Origin: Methylobacillus methanolivorans
GTDB taxonomy: Bacteria > Pseudomonadota > Gammaproteobacteria > Burkholderiales > Methylophilaceae
DNA: 64,000 bases
Direction of reading: 5' to 3'
Assembly (NCBI RefSeq): GCF_044751345.1
Contig: NZ_JBIWXY010000001.1
Span: forward strand, 1,736,001-1,800,000
Shown: positions 17,057 through 25,198 of the stretch, in pieces
How positions within the stretch are numbered: position 1 is the stretch's first letter
How the letters are laid out: every line of letters starts with the position of its first letter
The notes under the pieces: generated by a model
The model's database searches: none
The model's input: only the letters and a program-made list of their open reading frames with translations
Told to the model about the DNA's origin: nothing
Made by a program: the position numbers and the translations under genes

Positions 17057-17956
17057 ATGAGCGCAGTCAGTATCCGCAAGGAAGATATCAAGACCATCAT
17101 GAAAAATGATCAAACCATTACAACTCCAAGCAGCCAGCCTCCCCAGGCAAGGCCTGCAGCCGTCGCACGCCCTGGCGTGTTCGCGCAGAAGTCACGTACG
17201 TTTTTCCAGTGGCTGTTACCACCGTTTTTTGGCCTTGGGCTGCTGATCGTCGTCTGGGCGCTGATTTCCTATCAATCGCCTAACCTGCCTGGGCCAGTAT
17301 CCACCTGGCACGCCGCCACTGAGCTGTTCAGTGATCCGTTCTATGTCAACGATATCAATGACCAAGGCATAGGCTGGAATATCCTGGCCTCGCTGGAGCG
17401 TGTCGCACTGGGCTTTGGCTTGGCAGCGCTAATTGGTATCCCGCTGGGCTTCATTATCGGGCGCTTCCAGTTCATGTCACGCATGGCAGCCCCGGTGATC
17501 GGCATTTTGCGCCCAGTGTCACCTCTGGCCTGGCTCCCCATTGGCCTGTTGGTATTCAAGGCGGCTAACCCTGCGGCGATCTGGGTCATCTTCATCTCCG
17601 CTATCTGGCCCATGATCATCAATACCGCAGTCGGCGTGAGCAAGGTGCCGCAGGATTACATGAATGTCGCCAAGGTGCTCAACCTCTCGGAGTGGAAGAT
17701 CGTCACCAAGATACTCTTTCCTTTCGTCCTGCCTTACATGATGACCGGCGTACGGCTCTCCATTGGCGTGGCCTGGCTGGTGATCGTTGCAGCAGAAATG
17801 CTCACCGGTGGTGTCGGCATCGGTTTCTGGGTATGGGACGAATGGAACAACCTCAACGTCGAGCACATCATCATCGCGATTTTCGTGGTGGGCATTGTAG
17901 GCCTGCTGCTGGAAGTGGCCCTGACCTCGCTTGCCAAACGCTTTAGCTACGAATAG
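17057..17956 (+). CDS. nrtB: nitrate ABC transporter permease
   Basis: A 299-residue inner-membrane permease of the NrtB/SsuC class, with a polar N-terminal tail of about 50 residues and six membrane helices. The binding-protein-dependent transport signature is at about residues 190-235 (WPMIINTAVGVSKVPQDYMNVAKVLNLSEWKIV), where it would contact the ATPase. ACGAGG precedes the ATG. It lies 71 bases after nrtA and 14 bases before the ATPase gene, a standard transporter operon. Confidence 0.95.
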   Translation: MSAVSIRKEDIKTIMKNDQTITTPSSQPPQARPAAVARPGVFAQKSRTFFQWLLPPFFGLGLLIVVWALISYQSPNLPGPVSTWHAATELFSDPFYVNDINDQGIGWNILASLERVALGFGLAALIGIPLGFIIGRFQFMSRMAAPVIGILRPVSPLAWLPIGLLVFKAANPAAIWVIFISAIWPMIINTAVGVSKVPQDYMNVAKVLNLSEWKIVTKILFPFVLPYMMTGVRLSIGVAWLVIVAAEMLTGGVGIGFWVWDEWNNLNVEHIIIAIFVVGIVGLLLEVALTSLAKRFSYE

Positions 17957-17970
17957 GAAAGAACCAGACC

Positions 17971-18777
17971 ATGGACAAGATTATTCAGGAAAGATACGTG
18001 CAACTGGAAAACGTTGATATGACCTTCCACACCAAGAAGGGCACATTCGAGGCGCTCAAGAATGTCAATTTCAGCATCCGCGAGGGCGAGTTCATCTCTA
18101 TCATCGGCCACTCCGGCTGCGGTAAATCTACCGTCCTCAACCTGATTGCAGGGCTGCTACACCCCAGCGCGGGCAATCTTTTCTGCGCCGGGCGTGAAGT
18201 CGCCGGCCCAGGCCCTGAGCGTGCCGTGGTGTTCCAGAACCATTCACTGCTGCCTTGGCTCACCTGCTTCGAGAATGTCTACCTGGCAGTAGAGCGTGTA
18301 TTCGGCGCAAAGGAAGGCAAAGAAAAACTGCAACAACGCACGCGAGCCGCGATTGAATTGGTTGGCCTCGCCCATGCAGCCGAGAAGCGCCCCAATGAAA
18401 TCTCCGGTGGCATGAAGCAACGTGTTGGTATTGCCCGCGCATTGGCAATGGAACCCAAGGTACTGCTGCTGGATGAACCCTTTGGTGCGCTAGACGCCTT
18501 GACCCGTGCCCACTTGCAGGACGAGCTGATGGCGATCATGGCCAAGTCTGGCTGTACTGCTGTCATGGTCACGCACGATGTAGACGAAGCAGTGCTGCTG
18601 TCAGACCGTATCGTCATGATGACCAACGGCCCGGCGGCCACCGTGGGCGAGATATTGGCCGTCGATCTGCAACGCCCGCGTAAACGCCTGGAACTGGCAG
18701 AAGACAGCCACTACAACCACCTGCGTAGCGAGGTGCTGAAGTTCCTGTATGAGCGCCATGCGAAAAAGGCTGCATAA
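17971..18777 (+). CDS. nrtD: nitrate ABC transporter ATP-binding protein
   Basis: A 268-residue ATPase that drives the nitrate importer. Walker A GHSGCGKST (residues about 46-54), Q-loop, signature ISGGMKQRVGIARAL (about 145-159), Walker B VLLLDEPFGALD and the H-loop VMVTHDVDEAVLLSDRI are all intact. Single-domain size and the absence of a fused NrtA-like domain make it NrtD-like rather than NrtC. AGGAAAG precedes the ATG. The three subunits nrtA-nrtB-nrtD are contiguous. Confidence 0.95.
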   Translation: MDKIIQERYVQLENVDMTFHTKKGTFEALKNVNFSIREGEFISIIGHSGCGKSTVLNLIAGLLHPSAGNLFCAGREVAGPGPERAVVFQNHSLLPWLTCFENVYLAVERVFGAKEGKEKLQQRTRAAIELVGLAHAAEKRPNEISGGMKQRVGIARALAMEPKVLLLDEPFGALDALTRAHLQDELMAIMAKSGCTAVMVTHDVDEAVLLSDRIVMMTNGPAATVGEILAVDLQRPRKRLELAEDSHYNHLRSEVLKFLYERHAKKAA

Positions 18778-18798
18778 GCAAACCCTGAGCAAAAAAAT

Positions 18799-18820
18799 GG
18801 CCCGTCGGTCAGGACGGGCC
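18799..18820 (+). terminator. GC-rich hairpin between nrtD and the porin gene
   Basis: Arms GGCCCGTC and GACGGGCC with a six-base loop, 21 bases after nrtD. No T-run follows. It probably acts as a message-stabilising or partial attenuation stem inside the operon. Confidence 0.5.
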
Positions 18821-18860
18821 GGTAATACCGCCACCCCTCATCTGAAAAAAGGAGCAACAC

Positions 18861-20279
18861 ATGCAAAGTAATGCGAGATTCGCCCTGCGTCAAGCCTGCT
18901 ACGGCAGCCTGCTGGGCTTGGCCATTGCCTCCATTCCCACGGTACAGGCGGAAGAAGCCTTGCCGGAATACACTTTCCTGGATGCGATCAAGACTGGCAA
19001 AAACCTCACCAGCTTCCGCTTGCGCTATGAGAATGTAGAACAAGACGGTAACGCACCGACTGGCCAACCGCTCAAGGATGCCAACGGCCTCACCCTGCGT
19101 AGCCTGATTGGCTGGCAGACCGCGCCGTATCACAACTTCAGCTTTGCTGGGCAGATCATCGACGTCAGCAAATTCCAGGATGATTTCAACGACAGCACCA
19201 ATGGTACACGTATCAACAGTGTCTCCAACCAACCCGACAAGCTGGATTACGCCAAAATCGTTGACCCGGACAATACAGGTATCAACCAGCTCTATGTTGA
19301 CTGGACTGGCATCAAGAACAACCGTGTGCGTCTGGGCCGCCAGCAGATCAATCTCGACAACGTGCGTTTCATCGGTGATATCGCCTTCCGCCAGGTCATG
19401 CAGGTGTTTGATGGTGTCACACTGCTCAACAAGTCATTGCCAGATACGGAAATCTACCTTGGCCACATTGAACGCGTGAAGCAGATCACCACCAAGGTAC
19501 GCTCGGATGGTGCACTGGAAATCGCCAACGTCAAATACCGTATTTCACCGACAGAGTCACTGGTTGGCTATGGCTATTTCTCCAGCTTCGACGACCTCGG
19601 CTTTGGTCGTGCCTGGTTTGGCAATGCAGCCGGCACTGGCGGGATTGCCGCAGGCAAGAACGGCAATATCAACCAGGAAGCCGACCAGGGTAATAAGGTG
19701 TTAGGTGTGCGCCTGGATGGTGTACATATCTTCACACCAGACTGGAAGGGCCTCTACACAGCCGAATACGCCAAGCAAACCGACTACCGCGGTGGCGATT
19801 CGCGCATTGATGCCCACTACTACAAGCTGGGTGGCGGTGCGGCCTATGGGAACTTCAGCCTGCGTGCGGACCAGGAGCTGCTCTCCAGCAACAATGGTCG
19901 CTATGCCTTCCAGACACCTTTCGGCACCAATCACCTGTTCCAGGGCTGGGTAGACAAGTTCCTCACCACACCGCTGGAAGGCATCAAGGATACCTTTGTC
20001 ACTGCCACCTACAAGGTTGGCGATTTCCTGTTTTTTGCCGATTACCACCTGATCAAATCCGATGAGCACTTCAACACTGTCGGCGGTGGCTTTGGCGACA
20101 AATACGGGACAGAGTGGAATGCGGCCGTCACCTATAACGTCAATCCGCATCTGATGACCAAGCTGGAGTATGGCAAGTTTTCCGAGAAGGATCAGTACAC
20201 CGCCTTGCCTGGCAACAATGCGGGCGGACGGGTACGAGATACGGAAAAAGTCTGGCTAACCCTGATGTATACCTTCTGA
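18861..20279 (+). CDS. outer-membrane porin, alginate-export-like family
   Basis: A 472-residue outer-membrane beta-barrel. Residues 1-30 are a signal peptide ending in VQA. The mature protein alternates short polar and aromatic strands (SFRLRYENVEQDG, KLDYAKIVDPDNTGINQLYVDWTGIKNNRVRLGRQQINLDNVRFIGD) as in the alginate_exp porin family. It ends in the aromatic TLMYTF required for barrel assembly. Placed between nrtD and the sensor genes in the nrt operon, it is probably the nitrate entry pore, but that specificity is inferred only from position. AAAGGAG precedes the ATG. Confidence 0.85.
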   Translation: MQSNARFALRQACYGSLLGLAIASIPTVQAEEALPEYTFLDAIKTGKNLTSFRLRYENVEQDGNAPTGQPLKDANGLTLRSLIGWQTAPYHNFSFAGQIIDVSKFQDDFNDSTNGTRINSVSNQPDKLDYAKIVDPDNTGINQLYVDWTGIKNNRVRLGRQQINLDNVRFIGDIAFRQVMQVFDGVTLLNKSLPDTEIYLGHIERVKQITTKVRSDGALEIANVKYRISPTESLVGYGYFSSFDDLGFGRAWFGNAAGTGGIAAGKNGNINQEADQGNKVLGVRLDGVHIFTPDWKGLYTAEYAKQTDYRGGDSRIDAHYYKLGGGAAYGNFSLRADQELLSSNNGRYAFQTPFGTNHLFQGWVDKFLTTPLEGIKDTFVTATYKVGDFLFFADYHLIKSDEHFNTVGGGFGDKYGTEWNAAVTYNVNPHLMTKLEYGKFSEKDQYTALPGNNAGGRVRDTEKVWLTLMYTF

Positions 20280-20300
20280 TGAGCACAGCAAACTAAAGAA

Positions 20301-20325
20301 ATGCCGGGGCCTCATGCCCCGGCAT
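20301..20325 (+). terminator. strong hairpin after the porin gene
   Basis: Arms ATGCCGGGGC and GCCCCGGCAT with a five-base loop, 21 bases after the stop and without a T-run. An abundant porin message could be protected by such a 3' stem while some transcripts continue into the next gene. Confidence 0.55.
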
Positions 20326-20349
20326 ACATAAAGAATCGAGATTGATTTC

Positions 20350-21066
20350 ATGCTATCCGCATTACGACAACACCAGCCACCACCTGATGCCCCCAAGGCC
20401 ATCAGCACCGAGATTTTCAGCTCGCTGATCAACCTCGCCGGTAGGCAACGTATGTTGTCGCAACGCATCATTCTCAACACCATGCTTTCCAGCCTGGGGC
20501 ACGAAGATGCGCTCGACATTGCACAAGAAGCACTGACCTTGTTCGCCAGCACCCATGCGGATCTCGTCGAAGGCAACAAACACCTCCCGGGGATTTTTTC
20601 TCCTGCCCTGGAGCAGGCCTATTTCGGCGAGAACAATGCAGATGCCACCATCAGGCGCTTTATTCAGGATGCCCGTCAGGCTTTGCAAATAACAGATGAA
20701 GCACACAGCTTATCCCAAGTGCAGCTAGACCGACTGGGCAAATACGCCACGCCATTGGTCACCCTGCTCAACCAGATTACCCAGATTTATGAAGCCGAAG
20801 CCAGGCAGCATGCAAACCAACACAAGAAACAGCAGCAGGAGTTGATGGAAAACATCCAGCAGATCACCAAGCAAGCCAAGATCGTCTCGGTCAATGCCAA
20901 GATCATTGCTGCCAGGGCAGGCAATGCAGGGAGAGAATTCTCCGTGGTGGCCGGCGTGCTGGCCAACATCACCAATGAGCTAGATGAGTTGATTGAAAGC
21001 AGTCAAGAACAGTGGCTACTAAGCCCCAAAGACCACAGCGTAATGCAGTTTTCCTATAGTAGATAA
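20350..21066 (+). CDS. soluble PilJ-domain protein with a short MCP-like tip
   Basis: A 238-residue protein with no membrane segment or signal peptide. Residues about 15-110 form a PilJ-type domain with SLINLAGRQRMLSQRI, which resembles the P-box of the nitrate sensors NarX and NarQ. Residues about 150-230 resemble the signalling tip of chemoreceptors (NIQQITKQAKIVSVNAKIIAARAGNAGREFSVVAGVLANI) but are too short for a full hairpin. It could be a cytoplasmic nitrate or nitrite sensor that presents a helical-tip output to an unknown partner. Its position in the nrt operon supports this; the biochemical role is not established. Confidence 0.78.
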   Translation: MLSALRQHQPPPDAPKAISTEIFSSLINLAGRQRMLSQRIILNTMLSSLGHEDALDIAQEALTLFASTHADLVEGNKHLPGIFSPALEQAYFGENNADATIRRFIQDARQALQITDEAHSLSQVQLDRLGKYATPLVTLLNQITQIYEAEARQHANQHKKQQQELMENIQQITKQAKIVSVNAKIIAARAGNAGREFSVVAGVLANITNELDELIESSQEQWLLSPKDHSVMQFSYSR

Positions 21067-21088
21067 CATCAGTGCAGGCAGAGTAAAC

Positions 21089-21841
21089 ATGACAGGAAAA
21101 GTATATTTGATAGGTGCAGGCCCTGGCGATCCAGACCTCATGACATTAAAGGCCATCAAGGCATTGCAGGCAGCGGATGTTGTCCTGCTGGACGACCTCG
21201 TCAATCGCGAGATACTGCAGCATGCGCCACAAGCGCGCGTTATTGAAGTCGGCAAGCGTGGTGGCTGCAAATCTACGCCGCAGCACTTTATCAACCGCAT
21301 GATGGTAGCGCTGGCTGAACAAGGCCAGACAGTCGCCCGTCTCAAAGGCGGAGACCCTTTCCTGTTTGGGCGCGGCGGTGAAGAAATGCTGGAGCTGCGT
21401 CATGCAGGCATCCCGGTTGATGTCATTCCCGGTATCACCAGCGGCATTGCGGTTCCCGCCACTATCGGGATCCCCGTCACCCATCGCGCCTATACCCATG
21501 GCGTCAGTTTTGTCACCGGGCACTTGCAGGATGGCGAGCACAGCCAAAACTGGAAAGCGCTGGCAGAGAGCGGCACCACGCTGGTGATTTACATGGGCAT
21601 GAAGCACCTGCACCGTATCGTCAGTGAATTACTCTCGGCAGGCATGTCACCCACAACGCCTGTGGCAGCGATCCAGAACGGCTCCCTCCCTGAGCAACAG
21701 CATGTCATCAGTGCACTGGAACACTTGCCCATGGCAGTACAACAAGCTGGCCTCGCCAGCCCAGCCATCATTGTCGTGGGGGAGGTCGTGCACCTGGCCC
21801 ATGGCAAGGAGCTGCTGGATTCCATCTCAATAGCAGCCTAA
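21089..21841 (+). CDS. cobA: uroporphyrinogen-III C-methyltransferase
   Basis: A 250-residue SAM-dependent methyltransferase converting uroporphyrinogen III to precorrin-2, the branch point to siroheme and cobalamin. Signatures are VYLIGAGPGDPDLMTLKA at the start, LKGGDPFLFGRGGEE near residue 85 and PGITSGIAVPATIGIPVTHR near residue 115. It lacks the dehydrogenase/ferrochelatase half of CysG, so Met8/SirC-type activity must be encoded elsewhere. In this operon its role is to supply siroheme for NirB. The name nirE is used for similar genes beside nitrite reductases. Confidence 0.95.
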   Translation: MTGKVYLIGAGPGDPDLMTLKAIKALQAADVVLLDDLVNREILQHAPQARVIEVGKRGGCKSTPQHFINRMMVALAEQGQTVARLKGGDPFLFGRGGEEMLELRHAGIPVDVIPGITSGIAVPATIGIPVTHRAYTHGVSFVTGHLQDGEHSQNWKALAESGTTLVIYMGMKHLHRIVSELLSAGMSPTTPVAAIQNGSLPEQQHVISALEHLPMAVQQAGLASPAIIVVGEVVHLAHGKELLDSISIAA

Positions 21842-21884
21842 GCTGGTATTTTGCATCACAAGTATTGATCTAAAAGGAAATAAC

Positions 21885-23096
21885 ATGAAACAAAGCTTCT
21901 GGCAGGCAGGCCATAAACCGACGCTCTTCTCTGCCTTTCTTTACTTCGATCTTAGCTTTATGGTCTGGGTGCTGCTTGGCCCACTGGCGGTACAGATTGC
22001 AGGCGACCTGGGCCTCTCCCCTGCGCAAAAAGGCATGATGGTAGCAACACCAGTATTGACTGGCGCGTTGCTGCGCTTGGTCATGGGCATCCTGGTTGAC
22101 CAGATACAGCCCAAGAGGGCGGGCATGATTGGCCAGATCATTGTGATTGCCGCCTTGGCATTCGCCTGGCTTAATGACATCCATAGTTATCAACAGGCCC
22201 TGACCCTCGGCGTATTCCTCGGCGTAGCGGGTGCCTCCTTTGCCGTGGCGCTGCCACTGGCCTCGCGCTGGTATCCGCCAGAACACCAAGGCACCGCCCT
22301 GGGCATCGCCGGTGCCGGGAATTCCGGTACTGCCATGGCTGCCTTGTTTGCCCCCGGCCTGGCATTGGCATTTGGCTGGAGCAATGTGTTTGGCCTCGCC
22401 TTGATTCCACTGATCATCACACTCGTGCTCTACACCATACTGGCCAAAGATGCGCCCAATCCACCAGCCTCCAAGTCGCTGACCGAATATTTCAAGGTAT
22501 TGCAGGACAAGGATGCTTGGTGGTTCATGTTCTTCTACAGTGTCACTTTTGGTGGCTTTGTCGGCATGGCATCCTCGCTCACCATCTATTTTAATGACCA
22601 ATACGGGCTTGACCCGGTTCATGCGGGCTACTTCACAGCAGCCTGCGTGTTTGCCGGCTCACTGGTACGCCCGATCGGCGGCAACCTGGCTGACCGTATC
22701 GGCGGCATCCGCACACTCAGCACGATGTATGTCATTGCGGCAGCCTTCCTGCTCATCCTCAGCCTGGGCCTCAAGACCCAATTGACCGGCCTGCTGGTCG
22801 TCATCTGCGCCATGATTGCCCTGGGTATGGGTAACGGTGCGGTCTTCCAGCTAGTGCCCCAACGCTTCCGCAAGGAAATTGGTGTCATGACCGGCCTGAT
22901 CGGGATGGCTGGTGGCATTGGTGGCTTCTATCTCGCTTCCAGCCTGGGCTACTCCAAGCAGCTCACAGGCAGCTACCAGGTTGGCCTGAGCATCTTCGCT
23001 GGCCTTGCTATCATTGCACTGGTCGGCCTCACCTTCGTCAAGCAGCGCTGGCGCACCACCTGGGGCTCAGCTGCGGTCACCAGCGCAAAGATATAA
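21885..23096 (+). CDS. narK: NarK/NasA-type nitrate/nitrite MFS transporter
   Basis: A 403-residue major-facilitator protein of the nitrate-nitrite porter family with 12 predicted helices. The two nitrate signature glycine-rich motifs are present: GIAGAGNSGTAMAALFAPGLA (about residues 141-161) and GMAGGIGGFYLA (about 341-352). A clear AAAGGAAAT lies before the ATG. It offers a second nitrate uptake route beside NrtABD, plausibly a high-capacity one. It sits between cobA and the second phosphatase/kinase gene, with an 11-base gap to the latter. Confidence 0.95.
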   Translation: MKQSFWQAGHKPTLFSAFLYFDLSFMVWVLLGPLAVQIAGDLGLSPAQKGMMVATPVLTGALLRLVMGILVDQIQPKRAGMIGQIIVIAALAFAWLNDIHSYQQALTLGVFLGVAGASFAVALPLASRWYPPEHQGTALGIAGAGNSGTAMAALFAPGLALAFGWSNVFGLALIPLIITLVLYTILAKDAPNPPASKSLTEYFKVLQDKDAWWFMFFYSVTFGGFVGMASSLTIYFNDQYGLDPVHAGYFTAACVFAGSLVRPIGGNLADRIGGIRTLSTMYVIAAAFLLILSLGLKTQLTGLLVVICAMIALGMGNGAVFQLVPQRFRKEIGVMTGLIGMAGGIGGFYLASSLGYSKQLTGSYQVGLSIFAGLAIIALVGLTFVKQRWRTTWGSAAVTSAKI

Positions 23097-23107
23097 AGGC
23101 TTAACAC

Positions 23108-24802
23108 ATGGCATTGATGTTCCAGACGGGATCGAGCTCACTGACAGGTCAACGCGAGCGCAATGAAGACTTTGTCAGCATGGTCACACCCGCTGGCAGC
23201 ACCCTTAAGCTTAAGGGTGCAATCTTTGCCGTTGCCGATGGCGTGAGTGGTAACGCAGGTGGACGCGAAGCGGCAGAAATGACGGTACGCAGCCTGTTGA
23301 CCGACTTTTACGCTACCCCGGATACTTGGGAAATCCCGGCAGCCCTGGATAAGGTAATTAGTGCTGCCAATCGCTGGGTACTCGCGCAAGCCATGCAGCA
23401 TCGTGAGATGGCGGGTATGGCCACGACCCTGACAGTCCTGGTGCTACGTGGGCAACGCTACTTTGCAGCCCATGTCGGCGATAGCCGCTTGTATCGCCTG
23501 CGTGATGGCAAGCTGGAATGCCTGACCACGGATCATGTCTGGGACAGGCCCGATATGCGCCATGTGCTCAAGCGCGCGGTCGGGCTAGACCAGCAGCTCA
23601 GTGTGGACTATGCCGAAGGGGTGTTACAGGCTGGGGATCGCTTTGCATTAATGAGCGATGGTATCTGGTCGGCATTGCCAGAACACCGCCTGCAACAATT
23701 GATGCAGCCCTACGCCCCACCACAGGCCATGGCCGATGCAATGACGCGTGAAGCCCTGCAGGCAGGTGGCAGTGACAATGCCAGTGTCGTCGTTGTGCAG
23801 GTGGAAGCCCTTGGCGAAGACACACTGACTGACTTCCTTGCCGAGAGCCGCGAACTCAAGCCACCAACCAAGTTGAAGGCAGGCGATAGCATTGATCAAT
23901 TCGAGGTCATGGAAATATTGCATCAATCGCGAGCGACCTTGGTCTACAAGGTCCGCCATCGCGACAGCGGGCAATTATGGGTGCTAAAAACCCTGCAACC
24001 CGTATTGGCGGATGACCTGCAAAGCTGCTCGGCACTACTCAATGAAGAGTGGCTGGCCAAGCGCATGAGCTCCCAATACCTGCCACAAGTCTTGCCTCTG
24101 GAGGCCGACCAGCGCAGTCACTTGTACTACGTCATGAGTTGGCATGAAGGTGCCACGCTACAGCAGCGCCTGCAACATGGGCACCATTTCACCACGGCAG
24201 GCATTACCCGCATCGGGCAGGAAATGCTGCGCGGGCTGGGTGCATTGCACCGCATGCATGTGCTGCACCGTGATATCAAGCCTGCCAACCTGCATATGGG
24301 CAAGGATGGCCGCTTGCGCCTGCTTGACCTTGGCGTTGCCTCTAGCGGCCATGTCTCGATGCAGGACACCATGCCCAACCCCGGCACACCTAGCTATATG
24401 GCTCCAGAGTTGTTTGAGCATGCAGAGGCCAGCGTGGCGAGCGATCTCTATGCCGCAGGTGTCACGCTGTATCACCTGCTGACACGCAAATACCCCTACG
24501 GCGAGATTGAGCCTTTTCAACATCCGCGTTTTGGCGAACCAGTGCCGCCCACGCGCTACCGCCCGGATATTCCCGGTTGGCTGGAAAACATCATCCTCAA
24601 GGCCGTGGCGCGTAACCCGGCAGCACGCTTCGAGACTGCAGAAGAAATGCTACTCGCCCTGGAACTCGGTGAAAGCCGCCCCATTGTGCCCGTGCAACGA
24701 ACCCCATTGGTATCACGCGCAGGCTTGCAGCAATGGCAATGGCTGGCCGTATGCTCATTGCTGATAAATGCCGTCTTGATCTACCTGCTGATCATCTCCT
24801 GA
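23108..24802 (+). CDS. tail-anchored PP2C phosphatase / serine-threonine kinase fusion (copy 2)
   Basis: A 564-residue paralogue of the 12193 product with the same order: PPM/PP2C phosphatase (residues about 1-235; RERNEDF, AVADGVSGNAGG, HVGDSRLYRL, FALMSDGIW, GSDNASVV), Hanks-type kinase (about 255-510) and a C-terminal membrane anchor (LAVCSLLINAVLIYLLII). The kinase has VLK, HRDIKPAN and GTPSYMAPE, but DFG is DLG and the nucleotide loop (ILHQSRATLVY) lacks the glycines. The phosphatase half keeps better metal-site residues than copy 1. It follows narK by 11 bases, so it is probably in the nrt operon. Substrates are unknown; transporter or NasR control is a guess. Confidence 0.88.
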   Translation: MALMFQTGSSSLTGQRERNEDFVSMVTPAGSTLKLKGAIFAVADGVSGNAGGREAAEMTVRSLLTDFYATPDTWEIPAALDKVISAANRWVLAQAMQHREMAGMATTLTVLVLRGQRYFAAHVGDSRLYRLRDGKLECLTTDHVWDRPDMRHVLKRAVGLDQQLSVDYAEGVLQAGDRFALMSDGIWSALPEHRLQQLMQPYAPPQAMADAMTREALQAGGSDNASVVVVQVEALGEDTLTDFLAESRELKPPTKLKAGDSIDQFEVMEILHQSRATLVYKVRHRDSGQLWVLKTLQPVLADDLQSCSALLNEEWLAKRMSSQYLPQVLPLEADQRSHLYYVMSWHEGATLQQRLQHGHHFTTAGITRIGQEMLRGLGALHRMHVLHRDIKPANLHMGKDGRLRLLDLGVASSGHVSMQDTMPNPGTPSYMAPELFEHAEASVASDLYAAGVTLYHLLTRKYPYGEIEPFQHPRFGEPVPPTRYRPDIPGWLENIILKAVARNPAARFETAEEMLLALELGESRPIVPVQRTPLVSRAGLQQWQWLAVCSLLINAVLIYLLIIS

Positions 24803-24833
24803 AACCAGCCAGACTCAGAGAAAGCATCCATTG

Positions 24834-24850
24834 CGCACCAACATGGAGCA
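24834..24850 (+). promoter_or_regulatory. NtrC-like site upstream of nirB
   Basis: CGCACC-AACAT-GGAGCA fits 10 of 12 defined positions of the NtrC consensus. A second half-site GGTGCA lies at 24864-24869. Both are about 80-115 bases ahead of the sigma-54 promoter. Confidence 0.55.
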
Positions 24851-24948
24851 AGAATTCCATATCGGTGCACAACCACCCTGCTACCACGCCGCCCCATAAA
24901 CCCTGCCAATACAATGGATTAAAGCAATATCAACCACATTAAGAAAGT

Positions 24949-24964
24949 TGGTATGGGTTTTGCA
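24949..24964 (+). promoter_or_regulatory. sigma-54 promoter of the nirB block
   Basis: TGGTAT-GGGTT-TTGCA has GG (24950-24951) and GC (24962-24963) ten bases apart and an intact -12 element; the -24 element is weaker than in the other two blocks. The predicted start is near 24975. The gap 24803-25198 otherwise contains the NtrC sites and the NasR leader. Confidence 0.68.
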
Positions 24965-24980
24965 TAGGTTAAAGCAAAAC

Positions 24981-25122
24981 CCTGTTCACATAAGACAGGT
25001 ACTTGATGAACATACTGGGTTTTCCTTGCGAAAACCCACTCTAACGGACAACGGCGTCCATTACTTGCAGCAAACTGCCCAGGCAGTTGCTATGCAGGTG
25101 ATGGACGCCGTTTTTGTTTTTT
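24981..25122 (+). promoter_or_regulatory. NasR-type ANTAR leader upstream of nirB
   Basis: P2 is GGAC-[AACGGC]-GTCC at 25046-25059, identical to the nirC leader, and overlaps the terminator 5' arm. The first hairpin is less clear. CCTGT/ACAGG at 24981-24999 sits where P1 should be, just after the start site, but can only form a degenerate loop without G4. A separate perfect stem GGGTTTT/AAAACCC (25018-25024, 25031-25037) lies between them. The P2-terminator part is convincing; P1 is not. Confidence 0.78.
25050..25122 (+). terminator. conditional terminator in nirB leader
   Basis: Twelve perfect pairs (AACGGCGTCCAT with ATGGACGCCGTT, 25050-25061 and 25101-25112) continue inward for eight more with two G-U pairs, capped by a GCAA-CTGCC/GGCAG-TTGC stem. 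T5-G-T6 overlaps and follows the stem. Confidence 0.9.
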
Positions 25123-25198
25123 AGCTTGCGAACAGGAAAGCATGGCGGCATTCAGAAACAGAGTGCGCCAAGACAGCTTTCCAACTTGATGGGAAAAC

